Shown here: piece after piece, positions 10,080-21,700 of the stretch
How positions within the stretch are numbered: position 1 is the first letter of the stretch
How the letters are laid out: every line of letters starts with the position of its first letter
Position numbers and translations under genes: made by a program
Source of the DNA: Spodoptera frugiperda
Taxonomy: Eukaryota; Arthropoda; Insecta; Lepidoptera; Noctuidae
Length of the DNA stretch: 64,000 nucleotides
Direction: 5' to 3'
NCBI RefSeq assembly: GCF_023101765.2
Contig: NC_064220.1
Coordinates: 7,192,001 to 7,256,000 of the forward strand
Notes under the pieces: model-generated
Told to the model about the DNA's origin: nothing
What the model saw: only the letters and a program-made list of their open reading frames with translations
Databases searched by the model: none

Positions 10080-11804
10080 TCAGAGCCCCTGTTTATCGCT
10101 TATGATGGCCACATCCTCTGACTGCTCCAGCTCTTGTTTCTCAGCCTCCTCCAGCAAGGACATGCGGTCCAGCGGCTTCCAGGGCTCGTGGAAGGCGTAC
10201 TTGTATTTGTTCTTGCCATGGTACCCCAGTTTGGGTAACACCTCCTTCACTGCCTCGTTCAGCCTCTTGCCTGGCTTCTCTTTCCAATAATCTGGGTGCA
10301 CAATAGGAGAGTTGTGAAACATGTCTTGAATACTACAACCCGATGGGAAATTAAATCCAGTATTTTTGAAGGGCTCCGGCGCATCCTCATTTGGAATTTC
10401 CTGTCAAAAAATGTAACTATTCACTTCAGGAGTATCGGCAGGGAGGTGTTTTAGTGCGTTGGACGAAAACCAGTGCCCTCGTTAAAATTATATAAAGCTA
10501 AAAATGAAACCATCGATTGTATTGTAAAACGTCTATTTCAGAATGATCTTCATTGAGTTGATGCCAGTTACGGTCAGGGCTACAGTGGGAGCCAGTTGAC
10601 GTCGCGGCCGCTAATCATTGCGTCCCCTTCTCCTTTTCCTTTGCCTTTTAGTTTTCCAAAAAAGCCTTTTAGACGTCCGAAGAAACCGGTATCTTTAGTC
10701 TCTTCTTCTTCGGTGACCTGCTGGTCGAGGCCAGGGTATCCAGATTGAGCCGGGTATTGTTGTTGGTGTTGGTAGCCAGGGTCGGGCCGGGGGCCGGGCT
10801 GGTCAGTGGTCGTGTACACCACACCGGTCCGCTGATGAACAAAGCACAAGCTGGATTTCATTAGATACTTAATTACATGGCGCGGGGCTCTGTTTTCGTT
10901 GTTTTCGTCAAACGCACTAAATGAACACCGTTATGCAATGTCGCAGAGGTTCAGTTCATGTTTGTGAGTAACGCATCGACGCTGAAATTACCTTAACATT
11001 GCTGGCCGGTAGAGGCGGCACGACAACATCGGGGACTTTAATTTTGTAGGGGTCGTAGTTGGGAGGCTGCGGCTCGTGCGAGCACTCGGCCCGCCACGGG
11101 GTGGTCGGCGGGTACGTTTTGGGCCATGGCTCTACTTTTTTCCCAGTAGTCTGCACGATATCTTTACAACACCCTTTCTTGTCTTGTGAATAGTTTACAC
11201 AATGGACTGTAACAAAGTGTCAGTAGTTAGCAGATCCACTCAGCGAGTCTAGGTTACAAAGAACTTTGTAAAGTCGCCATTAAGTATTAACACGCAAATA
11301 CAATCGTTCACAGATAAAAATGCATAGGTAATATACATTTTAAAGAGTATGTTACTAAGCAGTCTAACCTTGGTTTCAAAAATATACTTAAAAATAGATA
11401 GCTCTTAGAACTTTTTAGTTTCACTCATTTAAAAACTGATTCATAAACCACCTCGTTATTTGAATTGCAAATGTGACAGATTTGTAGGGTTTCGAAAAAT
11501 TCTCAGTAGTTACACGACATCTGGAAAAGTCGACAGGCTCGTCTCTTGTTAAAAGAAATTACATAACTGGAGGACATACATAATTTAATATGGCACCTAC
11601 TGTCTACCCCTTGGGGGGATGAGAGGCGTGACGTTTGGACTGTCGGGACGTCAAAAGCTTACAAATAGTAAAAGTATCTGACTTACCTAGGCCACTGAAT
11701 ACGTATCCTACATTTGGATGATTGAATACTATTGGAGTATAGTTTATGTGTTTTATGTGGGTACAATAGCGTAGCGGGCTTATCATATTGATCCCCGTCA
11801 CCAT
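10080..11804 (-). CDS. Unrecognised host gene, three exons
   Basis: Exons 11804-11687, 11206-10992 and 10400-10080 join with GT-AG signals in matching phase and end in TGA, giving 217 residues from the ATG at 11804. Features: a Cys-containing stretch (HCVNYSQDKKGCCKD) around residue 41; a proline-rich middle (PPTTPWRAEC, VPDVVVPPLPAS); and a charged C-terminal part (HPDYWKEKPGKR, KNKYKYAFHEPWKPL) ending in an acidic helix-like tail. No signal peptide or clear membrane segment is seen. The first exon may not be the true start, since its frame is open for some codons upstream of that ATG. I do not recognise the family. Its position directly upstream of AIF on the same strand shows only that they are neighbours. 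Confidence 0.55.
10580..10831 (-). CDS. Possible alternative last exon of the unrecognised gene
   Basis: An acceptor (TTCATCAG) precedes CGG ACC GGT, in phase with the donor at 10992. The exon stays open to a TAG at 10582-10580, so it could replace the last exon. It encodes a Gln/Tyr/Pro-rich stretch, an acidic patch and a Phe/Gly/Lys-rich segment (FFGRLKGFFGKLKGKGKG) suggestive of an amphipathic or RNA- or membrane-contacting tail. An internal CAG-GTCACC could instead act as a donor and make it a cassette exon. Confidence 0.45.
   Translation of the reverse strand, partial: RTGVVYTTTDQPGPRPDPGYQHQQQYPAQSGYPGLDQQVTEEEETKDTGFFGRLKGFFGKLKGKGKGEGDAMISGRDVNWLPL
11485..11640 (+). repeat. Degenerate tRNA-headed SINE (family E), 3' part
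   Basis: Contains TTCGAAAAATTCTCAGTAG and the family 3' end CTACCCCTTGGGGGGATGAG followed by AGGCGTGACG. It is poorly conserved compared with the copy at 16700. Confidence 0.4.
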
Positions 11805-12271
11805 AATTTCCTCCCGATCATAAAAATTTATAACACCCAAATTTAAATATGTATTATTAAAAAAATTACATTGTTTTTGTTAAGAACGGCATGGTTTTAG
11901 GTTTGAGAGAATTGCTTTTCTGACAGAATTTGAAAAAAAGTGAACGAGTAGAATTAGAAATATTCACTATTTTTATAAGGCGTTCCAAAACAAAATGTTT
12001 TGCAGGTTGTATATCACCTACGGACTCTTTAGTGGTCCAAGAAGGTTATCATATTACATTTTTGTGTAGAAAAGTTTTTTATGTTTGTTTTTTGCCAGAC
12101 GCGGGAATTTTATTAAAGCCGAGATAGTTAAAACGTGTCCAAGTTAATGAACCGAGTTATACCCCTCAAAATATGTCCTTACAAATAATTAAGCTGCTTA
12201 GATGAAATTCGACATAAAGATAGACGGAGAATCACATTAACGGTAAAGCTAACAATATTCTTCATTAATTT
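11805..12271. other. Gene-free stretch upstream of the unrecognised gene
   Basis: AT-rich. Any promoter or upstream exon of the neighbouring minus-strand gene should lie here, but I see no clear one. Confidence 0.3.
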
Positions 12272-12925
12272 TTAGGGTTCCGTAGACAAATGGCAAAAAA
12301 CGGGACCCTTATAGATTCGTCATGTCTGTCTGTCCGTCCGTCCGTCCGTCCGTCCGTATGTCACAGCCATTTATTTCGAAACTGTTGGGCCTACATAGTT
12401 GAAACTCTGTAGGTTGATGTATTTCGATAACCGCTATTCGAATTTTGAATAAAAATTAATAAATTTAAAAATTAAAGGGGGGCACTCCATACATGGAACT
12501 GATTAAAAAAATTTTTTTCAGCTAACATATCCGTGATGGGTGTCTATTGTATATGGATAGGTCTTTAAAAATGACATTAAGGTTCCTAAAACCATTTTTC
12601 GTCAAAATCAACCGTTTGAAAGTTAGACGCTTCCAAAGTGGAAAAATGAGTGTCCCCCCCTCTAACTTTTAAAATAAGAGAGTGAGAAAACTAAAAAAAA
12701 TATATGCTGTAGATATCAATAGAAACTAACAACGAAAATTGGTTTGAACGAGATATCATTATTAGTTTTTTAAGAAATAAAACATTTTCAAAAACCGCAA
12801 ATATAACTTTGTCGTTCATACAAACACTATGTAAAACCAAGTTATTTTATAACTTTTATAATATATCATCTACTTGCTGTTACGGAACCCTTCATGGGCG
12901 AGTCCGACTCGCGCTTGACCGGTTC
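12272..12925. mobile_element. Dispersed element with inverted TTCCGTA ends
   Basis: Begins TTAGGGTTCCGTAGACAAAT and ends GTTACGGAACCCTTCATGGG, so the ends are short inverted repeats (AGGGTTCCGTA / TACGGAACCCT). A (GTCC)n microsatellite lies at about 12326-12356. No ORF. It is probably a non-autonomous DNA element or SINE-like repeat; the class is not resolved from this copy. Confidence 0.5.
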
Positions 12926-13080
12926 TTATGTTATCGATTAACTCACGTAACTGTTTGACGAGGAACTCGAATAGTTTCAAGCCATGCTAGAGGCTCATAT
13001 TCATGAGCTGCATTCCGCGACACACGACGTGGCGATTGTCGCGCTGCTACTTCGAGTTCCTCGTCAATCAGTGAAATAGT
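12925..13080. mobile_element. Palindromic MITE, family H copy
   Basis: Contains AACTGTTTGACGAGGAACTC on one side and GAGTTCCTCGTCAATCAGT on the other, with the same AGTTTCAAGCCATGCTAGAG segment as 7214-7403. Confidence 0.6.
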
Positions 13081-13127
13081 TGTAGGACTCTTTAAACAGA
13101 TGACACTAAAAGTCGAAGCCTGCTGGT

Positions 13128-13345
13128 CAGCCCTTATTTTTATGGGATACGACGACAAAAGAGCAGACGGATCACCTGATGGTAGGCAGTCGGCTCTGGC
13201 GCCGACCATGGCAACACTAATTAGTGGAGTTTTAAGTGTATGGACAGCTTTTTAGGGGGTTAGGGATTTGAGGATTGGGAATTTGGGGATAGAGGATACC
13301 TCCTTATCCTCTGGAGCCAATTAGGCCTCCGGTAATCTCACTCAC
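13128..13345 (+). repeat. Family A dispersed repeat
   Basis: Has GCAGACGGATCACCTGATGG and GCCTCCGGTAATCTCACTCA, the internal landmarks of family A. No coding capacity. Confidence 0.6.
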
Positions 13346-13755
13346 ATGCCTCAAGTCATAATTTCGTAACTAGTCGTAATTTCGTAAGCCAGTAAACAAA
13401 AAAAGACAAGGTTACAATCCAAACAATTTATTTTTGTACAAAATAACATAAGATTATTTTAATAAATACATCACTTAATTGATCATTTAACCTTTTTTTA
13501 CAAAAATAATATTTTTAATGATTCACATACATACAACTAACTACTAGTAGGTAGTACTTACAACATGGAATGACATAGCACAAACATTATAGGGTACCTA
13601 GACACGCTAGGGCGGGGCCAGAATGAGGATTCTTGTGACCACCAGATAGCGACAATGCAGCATACTGTTTAGTCCAAGCACTGTAGCTGTCAAAAATTTA
13701 CTTGTCCAATGATTGATCATTGAACACTAGCAAATTCTCTATTACACAAACAGTA
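13346..13755. other. AT-rich stretch, no gene seen
   Basis: Between a family A repeat and the family G palindromes. It may include 3' UTR of RNF121, but no polyadenylation site can be assigned with confidence. Confidence 0.3.
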
Positions 13756-14081
13756 TCCTTAGTATAAGTTTGCTTTACGTTTAAAGTTATCGAGATCGCG
13801 TTCGGCGCACTGATTGATTGATTCATTTATTCGAGCCGGATTGGCCGGCTCGAATAAATGAATCAATCGAGGGCTCAGTACGAGTTTGCTTTATGTTTAA
13901 CGAGATCGAAACGAAAGCGCGTTCGACACTGTGATTGGTTGATTCATTCGCACCGGCCAATCAGAGTGCCGAACGCGCTCTCGTTTCGTTTTCATTCAAC
14001 GTAAAGCAAACTCGTACTAAGGGTACAGAGAGCGGAACGCGCTCTCGTTTTGATTACTATAAACGTAAAGCTCTACTAAGG
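13756..14081. mobile_element. Cluster of family G palindromic MITEs
   Basis: At least two nested or adjacent palindromes: one around 13756-13870 with GGCCGGCTCGAATAAATGAA, and one around 13876-14020 with GATTGGTTGATTCATTCG and its complement. A half copy follows to 14081. All have CTTAGTA/TACTAAGG ends and GAGCGCG arms. Confidence 0.65.
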
Positions 14082-14739
14082 CTACAGGACCGTGCGCCAC
14101 ATTACCGCAATCTGGTAAGCACAAAATATTCAAGTCTTCATTTCTGACACGACAGAAATCGATCGTTAAATAAGAAATATCTCGATTTTCAACCCTAAAC
14201 CAACAGTATATGGTCGAAAATTAATTAAATTCACGATTTCATTCTTAAAGACATTTTCAACTTATTGCTATCTCTGTTAGAATCGAATATTTATTGAAGT
14301 TCCAGATGACTTGATGGTCTGGCATCTGTACATACAATTCAATAAAGCAAATACCTAAAAATACTGCTAAAACATACAACATCAATTTGAAGACTCGTGA
14401 ACTGCAATAAACTACTTTATTGCTTTAACTTAGGGCTCATAATACAAGTTTACTGTATAAAAATATCGCTTTGCACTTTGCAAAAGAGACTTTGTTTTAC
14501 AATAAGAGGGTTGGTTTTGCAGTGTACATTATCAAGTGTATGTAAAGAACTAATTGACATACAATTTCATTTTGTTGTTTCATAAAATTCAATTAACTTC
14601 AAGCCATAATATTCAGAAGGAGCAGACAGAGGTGCACATAATGAAATGTAACATCCTGTTTTATCCCTATAAGAAAGTAAGGAAAGTTATAGGAAATGCT
14701 AATAGTGCCCGTTCTTTGCCAGAACATAGCATTTGAGCA
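14082..14739. other. Gene-free AT-rich stretch downstream of RNF121
   Basis: No repeat or exon recognised. The plus-strand ORFs at 14397-14585 and 14554-14736 have no supporting features. Confidence 0.3.
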
Positions 14740-14905
14740 CACTGACCACCTGATGGTAAGCAATCGGTGCCTCCCATAGACACCCGCAACACCAGAGGAG
14801 TTACAAGTGCACAAGCGTTGTTTCACGGCAGTTTTCTGTGAGGCCGTGGTATCACTCCAGTCGAGCCGGCCCATTCGTACCGAAGCATGGCTCTCCCAAA
14901 CTTGG
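14740..14905 (+). repeat. Family A dispersed repeat, with internal deletion
   Basis: CACCTGATGGTAAGCAATCG, then a shortened middle, then GAGGCCGTGGTATCACTCC and GCATGGCTCTCCCA, the family 3' landmarks. Confidence 0.65.
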
Positions 14906-15794
14906 TAAATATCACAATCACAAAATAAATTAAAAAACATAGTACCTAAATATCTCGTTTTAAGTAGTTATCAACTAAGAAGTTAGATAGGAAATTATTT
15001 TAAAATGAATCTATTTATAGACGCGACAATCATTGTAATCCAAATAAAAACTTGACAAATAGTTACATTATTAATTTCCTACTTAAATAAAGAATAAAAA
15101 AACATGAATTATTATGAAAATTCGGGTTAATCATTGGATGACCACTAAATGCAAAATGTCAGTCAATTAAATTAATTGAAATATGCGGCTTCTTCACGTA
15201 ACTAACTAACGAAGGAAAGCTGTACTAGTTTCAAACTCAAATTCAATTTGCAAGAAATACATATTTTACAAGTAACTAACACGGAGGCTTATATTTATGA
15301 GTGCGTGTGCGGGGCGGTACGACGTCTCGTCTATAGTCGACTATAAACCTTCAATAGTAAAGCTGATGAACACGCATTATTGCTGGAAATTACACTTTAA
15401 AACACATGAAATCTTTCCAACTTGAATTAAACTTAAAGGCAAGTATACTAGTTATTCCATCAATCAAAACTGACCTCTAATGCCTGAGAATAAAACACAC
15501 AGTAGCTGTAGAAAGTCAATGTACTTAATTAGCTACACATAAAAATATTGAATATAAGTATGATTTGACAACAACTTGAGATATACACTTTAGGTTTCTG
15601 TACACAACTTACCGTGATGTAACTTGTATATTTTCGCTAGTTTAAACACAATACTGGGGTCGTTGACACTCACAATTAAGTATTAACATTCACTAAGGAA
15701 CACACTGTTCATAATTTCACTTCACATCACATCACAAGGCCCATTTTGTCCTTCATATAGTCCGTGCATAGATCCTCCGTGGATAATGTTGGCC

Positions 15795-18700
15795 TCATTC
15801 GAGTCCAAACAGCCAGTTGATGCCTTGTGCCAGGAAGAGAATGAGTGGCTGCCAGGCCACTAGCCAGCGGATCCAGTCCAATAGCTGGCCGTACAGAATG
15901 TGAGGGCGATCCCACCTGATGACATGTTAAGGAAGGTACTGTGTAATGTTTCAATACTAGGTAAGATCTTGCTCATTTCTGTTAATTTTTTCTTACATAA
16001 GAACCTTCTCATATCTAACAATAATATACACAACAAAGAAAGAATTATCAAAGTCGGTTCAGCTGTTCCAGATATTTGATCTTAGCAACACATTTAGCTA
16101 TTCATTTTTATATTACAGAATATGATCTAGTAATACTGCTTTAAAATAAATTTGTTTGACCTATAGCTATAGTACCTACTTCAATCCAATATAATTTGAC
16201 CTCCAACGCGCAAGAACCACGATGAAAGAAAAGCTTAAGTTACACCAGTTATTTGACGTAGTATGGTAGAGTTTGTAAAAGGATACGGGTTGGTGAACAT
16301 TCTCTTGAGGTCCACCTTCTCCTTGCAGTAGGGACAGGTCTGCTTCTTGCCGACGATGCACCACCCTCGGATGCAGAACTCGTGGAACACGTGGCCACAG
16401 GTCAGCTTGTATGTGTTCTCTGCAACAAATGAACAAAGATGTATAGAAATCATACTACATAGTTGGATTTTCTATTTTATTCCTTTGTAATTAGGTTGCT
16501 TTTAAGGTGGCTGTTGGTTTTAAGATATTGGTTTTTTTATGGTATAGGTATAGGGCGGCAATCGAGCAGACGGATCAACTGGAAAGCAATCGGCGCCGTC
16601 CATGGACATCTACAACACCAGAGGAGTTAACAACGCAAGTATAGCTTTGTTTGCAGTAGAAGTCTTATAGGTAAGTTTACTCCGGTTATAATTCCTGAAC
16701 TGCCTCGTTGGCCGAGTGGTTGCAAGTGCGACTGGTGGGCAAGGGGTCTCGGGTTCGATTCCCAGATCGGGCGAAGTATTGCTGGGCTTTTTTCGGTTTT
16801 TCGAAAATTTCTTAGTAGCACGGAGTCTGGAAATGTGCCCGGTATATGGCAATAGGCTCACCACCTATTACATGGGACTTACAACATAAATTGTGACAGT
16901 GGATGTACATTGTAGTGGCATTACATTACGTGCCAAAATATGCATCTCTGCCTACCTCTTTGGGGATTAAAGGCGTAAGGATATAAAAAATCCTGAACTA
17001 TTAGATATAGCCTACATACCTAGGACCCCCTCCTCATTAACGTTGACCAGCAACTGGTTCCCGCAGACCGCGCACACGTTGCTGTCCAACTGCCGCGTCG
17101 GCATGCCTTCCTGCGTGTAGTACTGGGACAAACAAACACAAATTATTGTTACATTTAAGAATACACCGACAGTTAATTTACATAACTTGTGTAAACTTTT
17201 AGCTATGTGGCGACATATGTAATTCACATCACACATCAATCATTATCATCACAATAAGCAGCCACTGCTGACCAAAGGCCTCTTCACACATGGAGGTTTT
17301 TGGACGTTTGCTCAATGCGGGTTGGCGATTTCAAACTTAAAATTAAAACTGATAAGCTCAAGAGAGATAGACCACATAGAGCTAGATGTATAAATAATCT
17401 TAGAAAGTAAATATAACTCGGAATACTTTTGAACCCGTACCCTCATGCATGAGAAGCGGGCGTCTTAAATCACCGGACCACCACGACACACATGTAATTG
17501 TGTAGTGTGTAATAAAAAAAAAACAATACTACTCACTCCAATAGAAGCTGCCATTTTGTCAGTACAGTACTCTGCAACGTCCCGGCCGAGGACTCCGAAG
17601 TAGAGGCCGTAGAACAGCAGCATGAGAGCCACGTCCATCCACTGCTGCGGCTTCTGGCCGAACAGCAGGTTCACGCCCAGGAACGTCAGCATCATCAGGA
17701 TGTAGCCCACCACGCCGAGGAAGCAGCTCACTTTGTATATTAAGTAGAACCATTTGTACACCAACCTGGAACATAAGGATATTAAATAGATTAGGTATAT
17801 TGGTACTTTATAGTTTATATATTCTTCCTAACCCCCCAAAGGGCCAGCAACGCACTCGTAACGCCTCTGGTGTTTCAAGTGTTTATCCGTGGCGGCGATT
17901 GCTTACCATCGTTTACTAATGTTCAATAAAAAAAAATACATATTCAGTTTAGTGCCAAACGAACAAACTGATAATCTGATGTTAAGCAAGCGGCACCGCC
18001 AATAGCCTCCCACACACCACAAAAGTTATAATATAAGTATTGCCGGGACCCAAATCCCCTATCCTCGATTGGGGGGATTGGGGGAAGGAGTATGCTTCCG
18101 TGACGGCGAAACAACGCAAGCATTATCTAGCGCCGGTTTCTTGTGAGGCTAATTGCTCCGGTCGAGCCGGACCATTCGTGCCGAAGCATCCAAAATATGG
18201 CTTATCTATTGTAGTATTTATTTAAAATCTTTTTAACTAACCTTGGCGTGGTGACAGACATGGGTCTAGTAGTGGACTTCCTTATGACTACTGCGGTGAG
18301 CATGGTGAATATGCTCCATATCGTGATGAACCTCCACCACTGGTTCTTAACGCTCATCAGGACCGGTATAGACCACATCGCCACCATCGTGAAAAACTGA
18401 AAGCAATTAAAAAAAAAACATAATTAGTTACAGTTCGGACGAACCATGGTCAGAATTTTCTATTTGGGAGAAAGTTAGCTTAAGAATAAAAAAGGTTTCA
18501 AACCAGTACTTAGCTTCTATTTGTATTTTTTTTTTAAGTTTATTTACATTTGTTCTCCACGGACTCTTGGTCTGTGCCCTTGTCATACAATTTGTTTTTT
18601 TTTCTTTTATTTGTATTTGTAACATTGTCTAAAGTGCTTTTGTGTAATCTAGTTGAAATAACTGCTTTGATTTTGACTTTGCACAATATGTCTAAAAAAT

Positions 18701-21700
18701 CGACTCAATTGGCGCGATGGTTGGGCAACTGTACAGAGTGTAGCCGTTTCGAATCCCGCACGAAGTAACTCTTTGTGTGATCCACAAATTCTTGTTTCGG
18801 GTCTGAGCGTCATGTGCATGTGAACTTGTAATATTTGTAACCACACCCACGACATAGTGTGGGGCAATGTTTTTTGATAATATAAAAAAGTGTCAGTTGG
18901 TCAAAATGTTTGTTTCCATTTTTCCTTTAGCGAGTACTTACAGCATACGACCTGTAATGCCTCTTCTTCCACTCCATGACGATGAGCTGCGCCACGACGA
19001 GCGTGACGATGAGGATCATCACCATGGTGGTGTGCATCGACTCGTGCCCCTTGTGCATCTCGTGCAGCTTCTGATGGTCATATCTGGAAACATTTACGTA
19101 GAGACATGAAATAAACTTTTTAAAAGACAAAAAGTATTTTAGGATATTATTGATATAAAATAACAAGACTGGTGTGTTGGTTATGTGTGCGGTGCGACTA
19201 CGGAACAAGAGCTTTCGGGTTCGATTCCCAGGTCGAGCAAAGTCTGTAATCATGCCTGCTCTGGCAATCACACCCTGTTACATAACACTTACAAACTACT
19301 AAAATATACATTTTACTTGTGGTATTATGTGATATCAAGTGCACCTCTGCCCTACCCCTTAGGAGATAATAAAAAAGACAAATCCTTGTGTGGTCCACTA
19401 AATATTGTTCTAGGTCTAGGAGCCGAGGAAGAATTAACGGGTAACTCGAAGAGCAAGAGTAGGAACAGGGTGGGCCGTGGTGTAAGTCAGTAAGTCTGAC
19501 ACTCCCTCTCGCGAAGCCCAAGGCGGGAGCAGTAATTGGATAATGTCACCTCACAAAAAAATGGGGATTAGGGGGCTACAAGAAGTTTATGTACATCTGA
19601 GTAGTTTATCTCAACTTGGGAAATTCTGTAATCATCTTTATTCACAAGGTCAAGATACAATTTCAAATTTCACTACCAGTTTTTATTTAGGCTTTGACTT
19701 TAATCATTTATACCTATGTATAATGATAGTAGTAAGAACAGGAAGGAGGTCGAAAACTCGTAAAATGTAATTAATTGTAAGTAATTTCAAATATCAGATG
19801 AAAATAAAATAAAAATAAATTATACTATCAGACAGCAAAACTAGATGTTTATTCAAGTAAATGAATTTCTTCGAAACACTTCCTTATCTTTGTATAAACA
19901 GGTGAAGAAAATGTATTAACAAAGCGTGAAGCCAAGACCTGTAGATTATACTACCTACTTGCTATAATTTTTTAAACTGCATAATAATATTGATATGTAG
20001 TAGAATCCAATTGCTTTACTAGACTCCGCCTAATATGATGTAATTTCACAATTATGTTTCATTTTCATAACAAATGATTTGTAAAAAATTACAGACATAA
20101 TAACAGATTGGTCGTTTACAGTGATATGTTGCTTATTATGACTCATTTTAGATAAATTATATCCGGTATTAATAAACGATGTCATATTCTTTACATAAAA
20201 AAAAATATATTTATACAATGATTTATTTATTTATAATATAATATATAATAATATATAATGATTTATTAGTGTATGATTACCTATCATAATTGTCACATAA
20301 CACAGTTATTTTGAACAACCTTTTTTTACGAAACCTCTTAATATGACGTGTTTGCCGATTTCCTTTGATGTCATTAGAAGCAGATTCCACTATACATTAC
20401 TTATTCAATTAATTTTTCTTGCTATCAATAAGGTGAGATCAAGATTACAAGGTTAACATTTTAAATAAATTATTATCAAGGGTAAATAAATCTATAAATC
20501 TAATCTAAGATTATTATTTTATTATACTTATTGTTCGGAGTAGTAACGGAATCATAGCGCGAACAAAATATGTATTAAAATTATTATTATTACTCGAGTT
20601 GTCATAGCGCTCGATAGATGGGGTTAAAATCGAAATAGATCGCGCTATGGGTTTCGTTACATCAATTTGGTTAGGTTCGGCGTCGATTTGACGTCGGGCC
20701 AGTACAATACTACCCACCTATTTTACACTAACCCACATAACATATTATAAGATTTACATACTACTACGGGGTGACTTTGAATTCGACGTATTCCTCTCGG
20801 GAGATGATAATACAACTAATTTCCTACAAAATTAGCCCTGAGGGTCACTCTTAGACTAAATATGCGTCTTATTTCGTCACTATCTTCAAATATGTTTCGG
20901 AGAAGAATTTCGATGCAGGGCCAATTCCCTCTGCATAAACAAGGGACTTCATGTAAAAATCAACCAGCGTTAGATTCCCTTGTTTATGCAGACGGAATTG
21001 ACCGTGTATCGAAATTCTTCTCCGAACTAACCGTACAAACTATTAGAAAAACATATTTGAACATAGACGAATACATGCCCGAATGATGCTTCCTTATCTC
21101 TATGACGGACACTCTTAGACTAAATATGCGTCTTATTTCGAAATAAGACGCATATTCAGTCCAATAGTGACCCTCATAGAGATGAGGAGGCGTGTTCGGG
21201 CATGTATTCGTCATAAGGGAGGTCACTTTGAACAAAATTTTACAAATAAATATGTTTTTGAAATTGCCCTTTTCTCTATACACTCTACTTATCATCAATT
21301 AATTCATTTGTTTTTGAGAATTTTGTAAATAATTTTACGTTTCTGGGTAGCTAATAAACCAAGAAAGTTTTTCTAATAGTTTGTACGCTTAGGGCCATAT
21401 ATATTTTTTTAAATATATCCAGTTTTCTATCGACCAAATTGGTGACACAAAACAAAATTTGATAAGAAATTACTTGCTATTTTAAAACGAATGATATTTC
21501 TGACATTTTTAGTATTTATAAATGATAACTGATGTTTTGGCAACTGATTAAAACTAAAACTACTAAAATCCAAGCAGTATTTTTATTTTATTTATTGATC
21601 TTTTTATAATCAATTCGGGATTTTTTTACCAAAACCAAAAATGTTGAATATCTCAGAAACTAGCCACTTTCCGCCCAAGGACCTCAGGGCTAATTTTGTA

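Noticed and set aside
12326..12356. GTCC tandem run as a possible CRISPR or satellite
   Set aside because: It is a short microsatellite inside a dispersed element.
16700..16775. Possible tRNA gene (A and B box present)
   Set aside because: The body continues into a shared repeat found at several sites and a complete cloverleaf cannot be drawn, so it is a SINE head.
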